Positions 17,809 to 26,047 of a DNA stretch of 53,081 bases are shown in pieces. The notes under the pieces were generated by a model. It searched no databases. It saw nothing but the letters and a program-made list of their open reading frames with translations, and was not told the DNA's origin. Origin of the DNA: Lacunisphaera sp. (GTDB lineage: Bacteria; Verrucomicrobiota; Verrucomicrobiia; Opitutales; Opitutaceae); the NCBI GenBank assembly GCA_029945445.1, contig JAQSCO010000045.1:1-53081 (forward strand), read 5' to 3'. Position numbers and translations under genes: made by a program. The first letter of the stretch is position 1; each line of letters starts with the position of its first letter.

Positions 17809-20800
17809 TCAGAACGAGAACGAATTCGAGATGCTCCAGGAGCGCTCGGGCGGGATGCGAAACGTGCCGTAGGTGCCGTCCGCGTTGGCGGCGATCGGGA
17901 TGATCTGTTCCTTGGCGTTGAGATTGCGCACGTTGAGGCCCACATTCCAAGTCACCGGGCTGCCACGGATCTTTAATTTCCGCGTGTAGCCGACGCTGAG
18001 GTCAACCGCGGTGTCGGTCGGGCCCCAGTAGGGCTTCGTGATATCGGAGACGGAATCACCCGTGGCATTTTTCACGATCGGATAGCCAATGCCGATCCGG
18101 TCCTGCCAGCGGAGCGCACCGCCGAGATTCACGCCGCGCAGGAAGCCGCTGCGAAAGTCATAGCGCGTGACGACGTTGGCCCGCCATTTCCGGATCTCCG
18201 GCGAAGCAGTGCCGGAGAGCGCAGCGGCGGTGCGGACTGGGACGAGCGACTCGGCCACGTATTGTTCCCAGAAGGTGCCCAAACCTGTGCCCGCGGTGGG
18301 ACTGCGGTCGCCCGGGAGCAGAGCACCGCTATACTTTGTGTCGAGATTGCTCTTCCACGCGGCGGCAAAGGCCAGTTCCTCGGCGGCCGCATTGGCCTTT
18401 ACGGCCTGGTTTTTCGCCACGCTGACGGAGATGCGCCAGTTCTTGGTGGGATTGATGATCGCCTCGAACTCCGTGCCCGTGGACTCGGTGTCGCTCACCG
18501 AGGTGTAATTCTGAATGGACTCCGGAATCCATTGCAGCGTGGCGCCACTACCGGTAAAGCGCGGATTGAAGTTCTTGGTGGGACCAATATTCGCCTTGAG
18601 GCGGTCCGGGATCGTATCGTAGACGGCGAGAGCGACGTCGGCGAAGGTCACGAAGGCCGGGTTGTTGTAATGAAAGGCGCTGGGAACCAGCCCGGCATCG
18701 CGGGACTGGAGCATGCGGCTAATCACCGTGCTGATGTAGCTGTAGGTGGTTTGGCTGCCGATGGCAATGGCGTCGGCCTTGATGCGCGTCCTGAATTTAT
18801 TGACCCGCAGATCAAGCTTCCCGCGGAAGAAGCTGAGCGAGAGGCCGTATTCGCGGGTGTCCGCCGACGGCGAACCGAGTTCTTCGTTCCAGATGTTGCG
18901 CCGCACGCCGACGGGATTGAAATTCCCCGACACGTTCCAGAACGCGCGCACCTCGGTATCCCCGGTCAGCTTGACCGGCAGCAAGCCCACGACACTCTTC
19001 GTCCAGCTGCGCTTGCCCTGCGTCACGGCGGGTTGGTAAACGATCTGCGATTGGTCGAGGTTGCCATCGGCGAGCCTGGGCGGAGTGCCCGCGGAAAGCG
19101 TCTCATCGTGATCTTCGCGCCAGCCGGCGACAGTCACGATATGATCCTTGAGCCAGTGGCTCTGGATGGCAAACGCCGTGGATTTCAGGGCTTCCTTTTG
19201 GTCATTGATGCCGGCGAGGATGCGCAGTGGCCTCGACGTGCCGGTGACGAACGCCCGGGCCACCGGATCGTAAGCCTGCAGCGTATAGGTCTGGCCGTAT
19301 TGCGGGTGGCCACTGGTGATCGGGCTCAGGCGGACGTCACTGACGCTGTTCGCATTGACCAGCGACGGGCCAATATAGAACCAGCCATTGACCTGGGTGC
19401 CGAAAGTCCCGGGGAGCGCCCCAGACAAGCTGGATTGGGGGTTGAGTTGCCCCGTCGGATCCCACGTGCTGGAGAAAGTGTGGTTGACGCGCTCGATTTT
19501 CGTATCGAACAGGAGGGCCGAGACAGTGTGCCGGCCAAGATACTGCATGAATTTCGAGCCGCTTTGGGTGAAGTCGTGCTTGAAGAACGCCGTCATCTGG
19601 TAGGACTCGCGCGTGGAGCGATTCAGGGTATCACGAAAAACGTCGGGGGTGCTGATGAACGGACGACCGAAATTCGGATTCGGGATGCCCAGCGGAAATT
19701 CCACCGACCTGACGCTGAGGACCGAATTCACGTCGACCATGATGCCCTCGTCGTTGCCGGAACCGGGGATCGGAAAGTCATGGCGCCGGGTGAAAGTCTG
19801 GTCGTTGTAGGCCACTTCCAGGCCGGCCTTGCCGCCCATAAACAGCTGTTCGTAGCGGAAGTCGGCCGCGGCGAAGCGCTGGTCGCGGTGGTCGAAGACA
19901 CCGGTGAGCAGGTTGTCGTAAAAATTGAAGATCTGCGGATCACTCAGGTGCGTGCGGTAGTAGCCGGCGCGAAGGCGATTGGCATCACCGGTGCCGCGCA
20001 ACGCCCCATTGGGGCTGCCCGCCAAGGTGACCGGGATACTGCCCTGAAAGCCCTGGACGCTGGCGAGGCTGGGGGTGGTGATGCCCACACCCGCGTTCGC
20101 GGAGGCCGGGTCGGCGTAAATGAGCGTCCATTGGTTAAACAGCGGGAACCCCGCGATGATGCCCGTGACGGCCGAGGTGCCCGTGACGGTGACGCCGGCA
20201 GAGTTCTGCGTAAGGAGGCGGGCACCGTCAAATTTCCACTTGGGATTGATGGCATTGAACCAGTTGCCGACGGTAAAGGTCGGCGTGATCGGGTCGGGCG
20301 GCACGCCATCGATCTTGCCCTTCTCGAAGTTCGCGCGGAACGTGCCGTTGCCCAGGAACGAGCCGCGCTTCGGCTCGAACAGGCGGTAATTCACCGCCGC
20401 GTAGAGGCGCTGGTCCTTCGCGTAAGCCGGTTTCTGGCGGAAAGAGGTGTCGTCGTTCAGCAAGTCGAGACGCACGGCCAGACGCTTCGGGACGAGGACC
20501 TTGTTGAGGTGCACTTCCTCGCGGTGGGAGCCGTGCTCGCTGAAGCGGGAGACAAAGCGATAGTTGTCCTTGAACGTCGCCTTGCGCATCGCCGCGTCGA
20601 TCACGCCACCGGCGCTGCCGACGCCCGCAAGGATCGCGTTCGGACCCCGGCTGATGGTGACCGAATCGAAATCAAAGCCGTCCGAGGGAATATCGGAGGC
20701 AAAAAAGTCGCGGGTGCGGGTCGCCGTCGCCAGGGCCCGCACGCGGTTGACGCTCGAAGGATCGTCGCGAACCGCGGCGGAGCTTTCACCGGTGACGCCC

Positions 20801-21201
20801 GACATGTTGCCGTTCTGGCCGCCGGCCTCGGTCGACATGGTGTAGGTCAGGATGTCCTCGATCTTGGAGACCTTGATGTCCTCGAGGAATTCGGCGGTGT
20901 AAACCGAAACGGCCGCCCCGACGTCCTTGAGGTTCGTGTTGAGGCGCGTGCCGGCCAGGGTGTTCGTCGCCAGATAGCCCGACTCCTGCGTGGAGGAGAC
21001 GACAAATGGACTGAGTTCGATCACCTCGCCCTCCTTCGGCCCCGGGGTGGTGGCGGGCGTGACCTGGGCGCAGACTTGCGCCGCCGCTAGGAGGCCAACA
21101 GCCACAACGGAACCAAGTCGCTGGCGCAGGTTGGACGGGCGGGACTGCCTGGGCGCAGGCCACGCGGGAGTAACTCGATCGGATGAGCGGGGGGGGGTCA
21201 T
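17809..21201 (-). CDS. TonB-dependent outer-membrane receptor
   Basis: The protein has 1130 residues from the ATG at 21201; about 66 further in-frame codons upstream cover the promoter and are not coding. The signal peptide is near LGSVVAVGLLAAAQVCAQ. A TonB-box and plug lead-in (VIELSPFVVSSTQESGYLA) precedes the plug domain (TLAGTRLNTNLKDVGAAVSV, SRGPNAILAGVG) and a 22-strand barrel ending in SFSF, the terminal aromatic of outer-membrane proteins. Such receptors import oligosaccharides too large for porins, powered by TonB-ExbBD. No SusD partner is present, as is usual outside Bacteroidota. The neighbouring sulfatase and beta-helix genes suggest a sulfated glycan. Confidence 0.93.
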   Translation of the reverse strand: MTPPRSSDRVTPAWPAPRQSRPSNLRQRLGSVVAVGLLAAAQVCAQVTPATTPGPKEGEVIELSPFVVSSTQESGYLATNTLAGTRLNTNLKDVGAAVSVYTAEFLEDIKVSKIEDILTYTMSTEAGGQNGNMSGVTGESSAAVRDDPSSVNRVRALATATRTRDFFASDIPSDGFDFDSVTISRGPNAILAGVGSAGGVIDAAMRKATFKDNYRFVSRFSEHGSHREEVHLNKVLVPKRLAVRLDLLNDDTSFRQKPAYAKDQRLYAAVNYRLFEPKRGSFLGNGTFRANFEKGKIDGVPPDPITPTFTVGNWFNAINPKWKFDGARLLTQNSAGVTVTGTSAVTGIIAGFPLFNQWTLIYADPASANAGVGITTPSLASVQGFQGSIPVTLAGSPNGALRGTGDANRLRAGYYRTHLSDPQIFNFYDNLLTGVFDHRDQRFAAADFRYEQLFMGGKAGLEVAYNDQTFTRRHDFPIPGSGNDEGIMVDVNSVLSVRSVEFPLGIPNPNFGRPFISTPDVFRDTLNRSTRESYQMTAFFKHDFTQSGSKFMQYLGRHTVSALLFDTKIERVNHTFSSTWDPTGQLNPQSSLSGALPGTFGTQVNGWFYIGPSLVNANSVSDVRLSPITSGHPQYGQTYTLQAYDPVARAFVTGTSRPLRILAGINDQKEALKSTAFAIQSHWLKDHIVTVAGWREDHDETLSAGTPPRLADGNLDQSQIVYQPAVTQGKRSWTKSVVGLLPVKLTGDTEVRAFWNVSGNFNPVGVRRNIWNEELGSPSADTREYGLSLSFFRGKLDLRVNKFRTRIKADAIAIGSQTTYSYISTVISRMLQSRDAGLVPSAFHYNNPAFVTFADVALAVYDTIPDRLKANIGPTKNFNPRFTGSGATLQWIPESIQNYTSVSDTESTGTEFEAIINPTKNWRISVSVAKNQAVKANAAAEELAFAAAWKSNLDTKYSGALLPGDRSPTAGTGLGTFWEQYVAESLVPVRTAAALSGTASPEIRKWRANVVTRYDFRSGFLRGVNLGGALRWQDRIGIGYPIVKNATGDSVSDITKPYWGPTDTAVDLSVGYTRKLKIRGSPVTWNVGLNVRNLNAKEQIIPIAANADGTYGTFRIPPERSWSISNSFSF

Positions 21202-21293
21202 GGTGCTTGGGCAGGGTCTCGAGGTAACGGTGGTGGGTAGCCAGGCACCGGGAACGGCGCTGGCGGTGGGGTGCAGGAGTATCAACTTGCGGA

Positions 21294-21337
21294 AGCATAG
21301 CAGCCCTTCCCTGCCTTCGCTACCCCCCGTCGGGGGG
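21294..21337 (-). promoter_or_regulatory. Promoter with C/G-run palindrome, TonB receptor unit
   Basis: On the minus strand a perfect palindrome CCCCCC-GAC-GGGGGG (21337 to 21323) is followed by TAG. The extended -10 TGC-TATGCT has its hexamer at 21299-21294. The last G is 24 nt from the -10 T, identical to the GH43 promoter. The predicted leader to the TonB receptor ATG is about 85 nt. The box starts 15 nt after the stop codon of the response-regulator gene. Confidence 0.65.
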
Positions 21338-21352
21338 ATTTTTGCCATCCGG

Positions 21353-21991
21353 CTACTCCAGGTGCACAATGCCGTGGCGCACCGCACTGATCGCCGCATC
21401 CGTGCGATCCCGAACCTTTAATTTGGCGAAAAGGGTCTTCAGGTGGGATTTGACCGTTTCCTCCGAGATGAACAACTGGGCGCCGATCTCCTTGTTGCTG
21501 CGGCCGCGGACCAGCAGGTGCAGCACCTCCTGCTCGCGCCGCGAGAGCGACTGGCGCCGGGCCCGCTCTGCCAGTCGTTCGGCGATCCGCTGCGGAATCT
21601 CCGTGCTCCCTTGGTGCACGCCGCGGATCGTGCCCGCGATCTCCTCGGTGGACATGTCCTTGAGCAAGTAGGAGCGCGCCCCCGACTGCATGGCGCGAAA
21701 GACATCCTCGTCGGCATCGTAGGTGGTCAGGACAATGGCGCGCACCCCGGGATCGCGCGCCAGCAGGCCGATGATCGCCTCCACGCCGCCCATGCCCGGC
21801 AGGCGCAGGTCCATCAATACGATGGACGCCGCGCCCGGGACGTAGGCGGCGAGCGCCTCCTCCCCCGAGGCGAATTGCGCCACCACTGACATTCCGGGCT
21901 GGCTGTCAATCAGGGCGGCCAGCCCCATGCGGAAAGTCGGGTGATCGTCCACGATCATGACTTTGATGGCGGTATCGGCGGATTTTTTCAT
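21353..21991 (-). CDS. NarL/LuxR-family response regulator
   Basis: The protein has 212 residues. The receiver domain has acidic residues in MIVDDHP, phospho-acceptor Asp61 in VLMDLRLPG, Thr in VLTTYD and Lys in YLLKDMS. A LuxR-type helix-turn-helix follows (LSRREQEVLHLL then SNKEIGAQLFISEETVKSHL). It dimerises on inverted repeats once phosphorylated, as NarL does. It starts 28 nt after the sensor kinase gene, so the two form a cognate pair. Its position between the TonB receptor unit and the esterase makes it the best candidate to bind the G-run palindromes. That link is inference. Confidence 0.93.
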   Translation of the reverse strand: MKKSADTAIKVMIVDDHPTFRMGLAALIDSQPGMSVVAQFASGEEALAAYVPGAASIVLMDLRLPGMGGVEAIIGLLARDPGVRAIVLTTYDADEDVFRAMQSGARSYLLKDMSTEEIAGTIRGVHQGSTEIPQRIAERLAERARRQSLSRREQEVLHLLVRGRSNKEIGAQLFISEETVKSHLKTLFAKLKVRDRTDAAISAVRHGIVHLE

Positions 21992-22019
21992 GGGGTGTCT
22001 CCTGGGGTTGCAAGCAGCT

Positions 22020-24140
22020 TCAGACCGAGTCCGGGGATTCGACGATCACCTCGATGCGCGTCCCGCCCCGGGCATCGCGGCCGACGGTGAACTTTCCATT
22101 CAAATGGGCGACCCGCTCGCGCATGCCCCGCAATCCGAAGTGGCTGCTGGTGGCGCCCTCGGCCGCGGGATCAAATCCGGGCCCGTCGTCGCGCACGACC
22201 AGCCGCACCGCGCGTTCCTCGTAGCCGAGTTCCACCTCGATTTCGCGCGGCTGGGCGTGCTTCAGCGCGTTTGAAACCGCCTCCTGCCCGATGCGCAGCA
22301 GGTTGTTCTCGACCTCCGGCGCGAGCCGGCGGGTATGGCCGGTGACGTGAGTCCGGATCTCGCACGGCCTCCCGGCGCCCAGTTGGGCCGCCACCAAGCG
22401 CAGCGCTTCCGGCAGATCATTCTTCTCGAGAATGTGGGAGCGCATGTTCCAGATGGATTCGCGCGCCTCCGCGAGGCACTTGCGCACGATCTGGTGCGCC
22501 GTCACGAGATACGACACCACCGGATCAAGCACCCCGAACTTGGCGGAATTTTTCGCCAGCTCCAGTTGCATGGACACCGCGTTGAGGTCCTGCGCCAGCG
22601 TGTCATGAATGTCGCGCGCGAGCCGGTTGCGCTCGGCCAACATGGCCGAGAACTCAACCTCCGCCAGCTTGCGGGCCTCCTCGCGCTGCCGGATCTGGTT
22701 TCGCGCCACGATCGCGACGACGACCAACGCCAGCAGCGCCACCACCGCAAGCGGGATCATCAGGAAGAGGGCCCGCCTCGTGGTCAACCACGGGGCCGCG
22801 CGCAGCACGGTCAGGTCGCGGGGGTCGCGCAGCCACAACTGCAGGTCCTCGGCCAGCCAGAGGCCGGTCGGCCGCATGAAATTGGTCTGGCCCACGACGC
22901 AGATGCCCGCCGCCCGCACCAGGCTGCCCGGTTGCCACGCGGCGACATCCTCATTCGCGGCGGGCTGCAACATCCGCGCATGCACCTCGATTCCTTCCCA
23001 ATCCAACACCAGTTCCAGTTCCTCGGAGGAAGTTCGGATCTCCCGCAACTTCGCATCGATCACGACCAGATTGGTGTCGTGGAGGGAAATATCCTCCGGC
23101 GCACTCAGCCGCTGCGGCACTGGGGCCGGACCCGAAGCGATCTTGCGGAATACCGCGTCGCTGAGACTCGGCGCGTAACCGCCGTGGTCGGGAAACCCCA
23201 GCACGTCGACCTCGTCGCCCGGCGCCAGGTTGCCCTCCTGCAACGAGGCGACCCGCATCCCGCGGTCGCCCTCCCGCAACCAGAGCGTGTGGCGGTCCTT
23301 GTGGCCGGTCACGACCCCCCGCACATGCAGGCGATGGCCGCTGAAACCACTGCGCGAAAATCGCAATACCTCGCCGAGCCGCTGTACCGGCAGGGCAAAC
23401 GGGTCGCGTGCCGGCGGCACGATCACGTCGATCATCGAGGCATCGGCCAGCTGCAAGTTGGCCCGCACGAACTGGCGGTTGGCGTTATGCACATTGAACA
23501 CCACCCCCCGCAGGCGAACCTCGGCGTCCACCAATTCCTGCGGCTCCACCGGCCCGTTGATCTGGATCTCCATCTTGTCGTCACCCTGGGCGAACGTCAC
23601 GAGCCAGCTCTGGTGCGCCGCCGGATCAGGCGCGACCGCGCCGCCGCGCGATACCGGGATCTGATCCGGCGGCGTAGGCTTGCAGGAGCGCACGATGCCG
23701 CGCAACTCGACCCAGGCGGCATCCAATCCGCCGGCGTCGAGCTCGGCTATTGTTGTCCGGCGTGGCGGCGGCAGGGTCCCTGTGCCGGTGCGGTCTATCC
23801 GCTGCGCCCGCACGATCGGCGCGAAGTCACCCGCTCCGCTCGAGCCCGTGATTTCCAACTCGTCGCCGAGCCGATAGTCGTCGGGCACGACGTGATCCAG
23901 TTCCACGTAGATGCCCTCGGTGTCGTCGATCAGGACGATCGCGTTGCGGGGCGCAGTCACGAGCAGGAGCTTGCCGTGCAGTCGCACCGGCCGCCCCGTG
24001 GCGGCGGCTTGGGCCGACAGCGACCGCACCGCCGCGGCATTGTCCAAAACCGCGCCAGGGGCCACATCACCCGCCGTTGTCGCCACCGCCCAGGAGCAGA
24101 AGGTCAGCAGCGGCAAGATTGCCTTTCGGCCGTTAAACAC
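22020..24140 (-). CDS. Sensor histidine kinase (HisKA_3 type) with large periplasmic domain
   Basis: The protein has 706 residues with a GTG start at 24140. A signal-type N-terminus (ILPLLTFCSWAVATTAGD) is followed by about 430 periplasmic residues, one transmembrane helix (FLMIPLAVVALLALVVVAIV, about 458-478), the HisKA_3 dimerisation domain with His512 in ARDIHDTLAQDL, and an ATPase domain (N in GQEAVSNALKHA, G-box DDGPGFDP). The periplasmic part appears to hold about four related beta-rich modules of the form VxLxGxV...GD.v.v.G, resembling OB-folds. No known glycan-sensor domain is recognised. It is upstream of and probably cotranscribed with its response regulator. Confidence 0.9.
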   Translation of the reverse strand: MFNGRKAILPLLTFCSWAVATTAGDVAPGAVLDNAAAVRSLSAQAAATGRPVRLHGKLLLVTAPRNAIVLIDDTEGIYVELDHVVPDDYRLGDELEITGSSGAGDFAPIVRAQRIDRTGTGTLPPPRRTTIAELDAGGLDAAWVELRGIVRSCKPTPPDQIPVSRGGAVAPDPAAHQSWLVTFAQGDDKMEIQINGPVEPQELVDAEVRLRGVVFNVHNANRQFVRANLQLADASMIDVIVPPARDPFALPVQRLGEVLRFSRSGFSGHRLHVRGVVTGHKDRHTLWLREGDRGMRVASLQEGNLAPGDEVDVLGFPDHGGYAPSLSDAVFRKIASGPAPVPQRLSAPEDISLHDTNLVVIDAKLREIRTSSEELELVLDWEGIEVHARMLQPAANEDVAAWQPGSLVRAAGICVVGQTNFMRPTGLWLAEDLQLWLRDPRDLTVLRAAPWLTTRRALFLMIPLAVVALLALVVVAIVARNQIRQREEARKLAEVEFSAMLAERNRLARDIHDTLAQDLNAVSMQLELAKNSAKFGVLDPVVSYLVTAHQIVRKCLAEARESIWNMRSHILEKNDLPEALRLVAAQLGAGRPCEIRTHVTGHTRRLAPEVENNLLRIGQEAVSNALKHAQPREIEVELGYEERAVRLVVRDDGPGFDPAAEGATSSHFGLRGMRERVAHLNGKFTVGRDARGGTRIEVIVESPDSV

Positions 24141-24270
24141 GCGGCGAGTTTGTTGGCGGGCGAAAAATTAACGCGAGCCCAAACTGGCCTTGAGCCGCGA
24201 GCGCAATCCCCGTCGTCCGGGGAGTACCCAGGATCCCTTGATCGATGTGATCGCCGGCCTTAGATTCACC

Positions 24271-24309
24271 CGCCTAGGGGGTGGTATTTTCGCCGTGGCC
24301 CGCTATGCT
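24271..24309 (+). promoter_or_regulatory. Promoter with G-run box, esterase gene
   Basis: CCCGCC-TA-GGGGGTGG (24269-24284) is a degenerate version of the palindrome, with the G-run half best kept. The -10 GC-TATGCT has its hexamer at 24304-24309, starting 23 nt after the last G of the run. The nine bases GCTATGCTT are identical to those at the TonB receptor promoter. The predicted leader to the esterase ATG is about 65 nt. Confidence 0.55.
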
Positions 24310-24380
24310 TAAATGGGTATAGTTCCCCCTGATCCGCCACCTGGATCGGCTCTCAGACTCCGTGCCGCCTTTCTGCCCCG

Positions 24381-25820
24381 ATGAAAACCCCCGCTCGCAA
24401 AATCCACACCCTCATTGCGCTCCCCTTTCTGGGATTGATTGCCTCGGCCCTCGCGGACATCCGGATGACCAGTATTTTTTCCGAGCATATGGTGCTGCAA
24501 TGCGACGCCGCAGTGCCGATCTGGGGCTACGCCGATCCGGGCGAAAAGGTCATCGTCTCCTTCGCCGGCCAAAGCCAGACAGGGACGGCCGACCGCGCTG
24601 GAAGGTGGAGCGTGAAACTGGGCGGACTCGCGGCCGGAACCCATGGCACCCTCACGATCGAGGGGCGCAACCGCATCGAAATTCAGGACGTCCTGGCCGG
24701 CGAAGTCTGGCTCGCCGCCGGACAATCAAACATGCAGCTCCGGGTACACGAAGCGGCGAACGCCGCAGAGACGAAAGCCTCTGCCGATTTGCCCGGGATC
24801 CGGATGTTCACGGTCGCGCACCGCCCGGCGGAGTCACCCGCGACGGACTGCGAAGGCCAATGGGTCGTCTGCCAGCCGGATAGTGTCGGGAAATTTTCCG
24901 CCACCGCCTTTTACTTCGCCCGGGAGTTGCACGCCCACCGGTCCGTGCCGGTCGGTGTGATCAACGCATCCTGGGGCGCCACGCCGATTGCGGCCTGGAC
25001 GAGGCGAGGCGCCATGGAGGGCCGGCCGGAACTCGCCCCGATTTACGCTGAGTGGAATAATAAAAACCGCCCGCCCCGCCCGGAAGACGCGACGCCGCTC
25101 AGCCTCTCGAAAAACTACCCCGGCAACCTGTTCGACGGCATGATCGCCCCGCTCATTCCCTATGCCTTGCGCGGTGCGATCTGGTATCAGGGAGAAAACA
25201 ACGCGAACTCGGACCAGCCGGGATTGTATGCGACCCAGCTGCCGTTGCTGATCCGCGATTGGCGGCAACAGTGGGGCCGGGGGAATTTCCCCTTTGCCTG
25301 GGTGCAATTGCCGAATTTCCAACCGAAAAAAGCCGAGCCGGCCAAATGGCCGTTGGTTCGCGAGGCCATGTTGCGCACGCTGGGGGTGGAAAACACCGGC
25401 ATGGCGGTGACCATCGACGTGGGTGAAGCCAACCAAATCCACCCCAAAAACAAAATCGCCGTCGGTTATCGCCTGGCGCTTTGGGCGCGTGCCCAAGTCT
25501 ACGGAGAGACGATTCCTTACTCCGGCCCTCTACCCGTTGGCCACAAGGCCAACGGAAACGAGATCACCGTCGCCTTCTCTCATACCGATGGCGGGTTGAT
25601 CGCGCACGGCGACCAGTTGACAGGATTCTGCATCGCGGGCGCCGATCGTCACTGGGAGCCGGCCCAGGCGCGTATTCATGACCATCAGGTCATTCTTTCC
25701 CACCCCGGGATCGCCGCTCCTTTGGCCGTCCGCTACGCTTGGGCGGACAATCCGGAATGCAATTTGTTCAACGGCGCCGGGTTGCCGGCGAGTCCCTTTC
25801 GCACCGATGAATGGGAATGA
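24381..25820 (+). CDS. Sialate O-acetylesterase-like carbohydrate esterase (SGNH/SASA)
   Basis: The protein has 479 residues. The signal peptide is IHTLIALPFLGLIASALA. SIFSEHMVLQ and VPIWGYADPGEKVIV are the family lead-in. The nucleophile is Ser116 in AAGQSNMQL. NASWGATPI and WYQGENNA supply the oxyanion-hole blocks, and an NQIHPKNK-type motif supplies the catalytic His. Family members remove O-acetyl groups from sialic acids or from other sugars and polysaccharides; here removal of acetyl groups from the locus substrate is more likely, because no sialic-acid genes are visible. It is the first plus-strand gene after the divergent sensor kinase and has its own G-run promoter. Confidence 0.87.
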   Translation: MKTPARKIHTLIALPFLGLIASALADIRMTSIFSEHMVLQCDAAVPIWGYADPGEKVIVSFAGQSQTGTADRAGRWSVKLGGLAAGTHGTLTIEGRNRIEIQDVLAGEVWLAAGQSNMQLRVHEAANAAETKASADLPGIRMFTVAHRPAESPATDCEGQWVVCQPDSVGKFSATAFYFARELHAHRSVPVGVINASWGATPIAAWTRRGAMEGRPELAPIYAEWNNKNRPPRPEDATPLSLSKNYPGNLFDGMIAPLIPYALRGAIWYQGENNANSDQPGLYATQLPLLIRDWRQQWGRGNFPFAWVQLPNFQPKKAEPAKWPLVREAMLRTLGVENTGMAVTIDVGEANQIHPKNKIAVGYRLALWARAQVYGETIPYSGPLPVGHKANGNEITVAFSHTDGGLIAHGDQLTGFCIAGADRHWEPAQARIHDHQVILSHPGIAAPLAVRYAWADNPECNLFNGAGLPASPFRTDEWE

Positions 25821-25931
25821 TGGCGTTTAGCGGGTCCACGTCAGATCGCGGCGAGGGGAGCCCGGTGGATCACTTCCGCCCCGCGCCCGCGCGCGACTCC
25901 GGCTCTCGCCCACGCACCTTTTCACTCGATT

Positions 25932-25967
25932 GAGGGGGAGACACCTTCGGGGGCAGGATGCTAGACT
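25932..25967 (+). promoter_or_regulatory. Promoter with G-run box, symporter-gal operon
   Basis: TGAGGGGGAG (25931-25940) carries the G-run half-site. The extended -10 TGC-TAGACT has its hexamer at 25962-25967, with 24 nt from the last G of the run to the first T. The left C-rich half is poorly kept, so this is the weakest of the four matches. The predicted start lies about 74 nt before the symporter ATG, with a hairpin in the leader at 25993-26013. Confidence 0.45.
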
Positions 25968-25992
25968 CCGCGCCGCCCCAACGCCCCCAGAG

Positions 25993-26013
25993 TCCGCCCA
26001 ACCCTAAGGCGGA
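25993..26013 (+). promoter_or_regulatory. Leader hairpin before symporter gene
   Basis: TCCGCC (25993-25998) and GGCGGA (26008-26013) pair around a 9-nt loop. The string CCAACCCTAAGGCGGATT (25998-26015) recurs exactly at 30306-30323, just before galE. It has no T-tract, so it is not a normal terminator. A role as an mRNA stability or translation element is possible but unproven. Confidence 0.4.
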
Positions 26014-26047
26014 TTAGCCCCAGTCCCCCTGCCTACCCGCCCCAACC

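Noticed and set aside
18262..21090. A 942-codon open frame antisense to the TonB receptor, and similar long antisense frames at 31457-33955 and 28393-30546
   Set aside because: High-GC coding regions commonly leave the opposite strand open. The translations are low-complexity and show no motifs, while the sense genes are clear family members.
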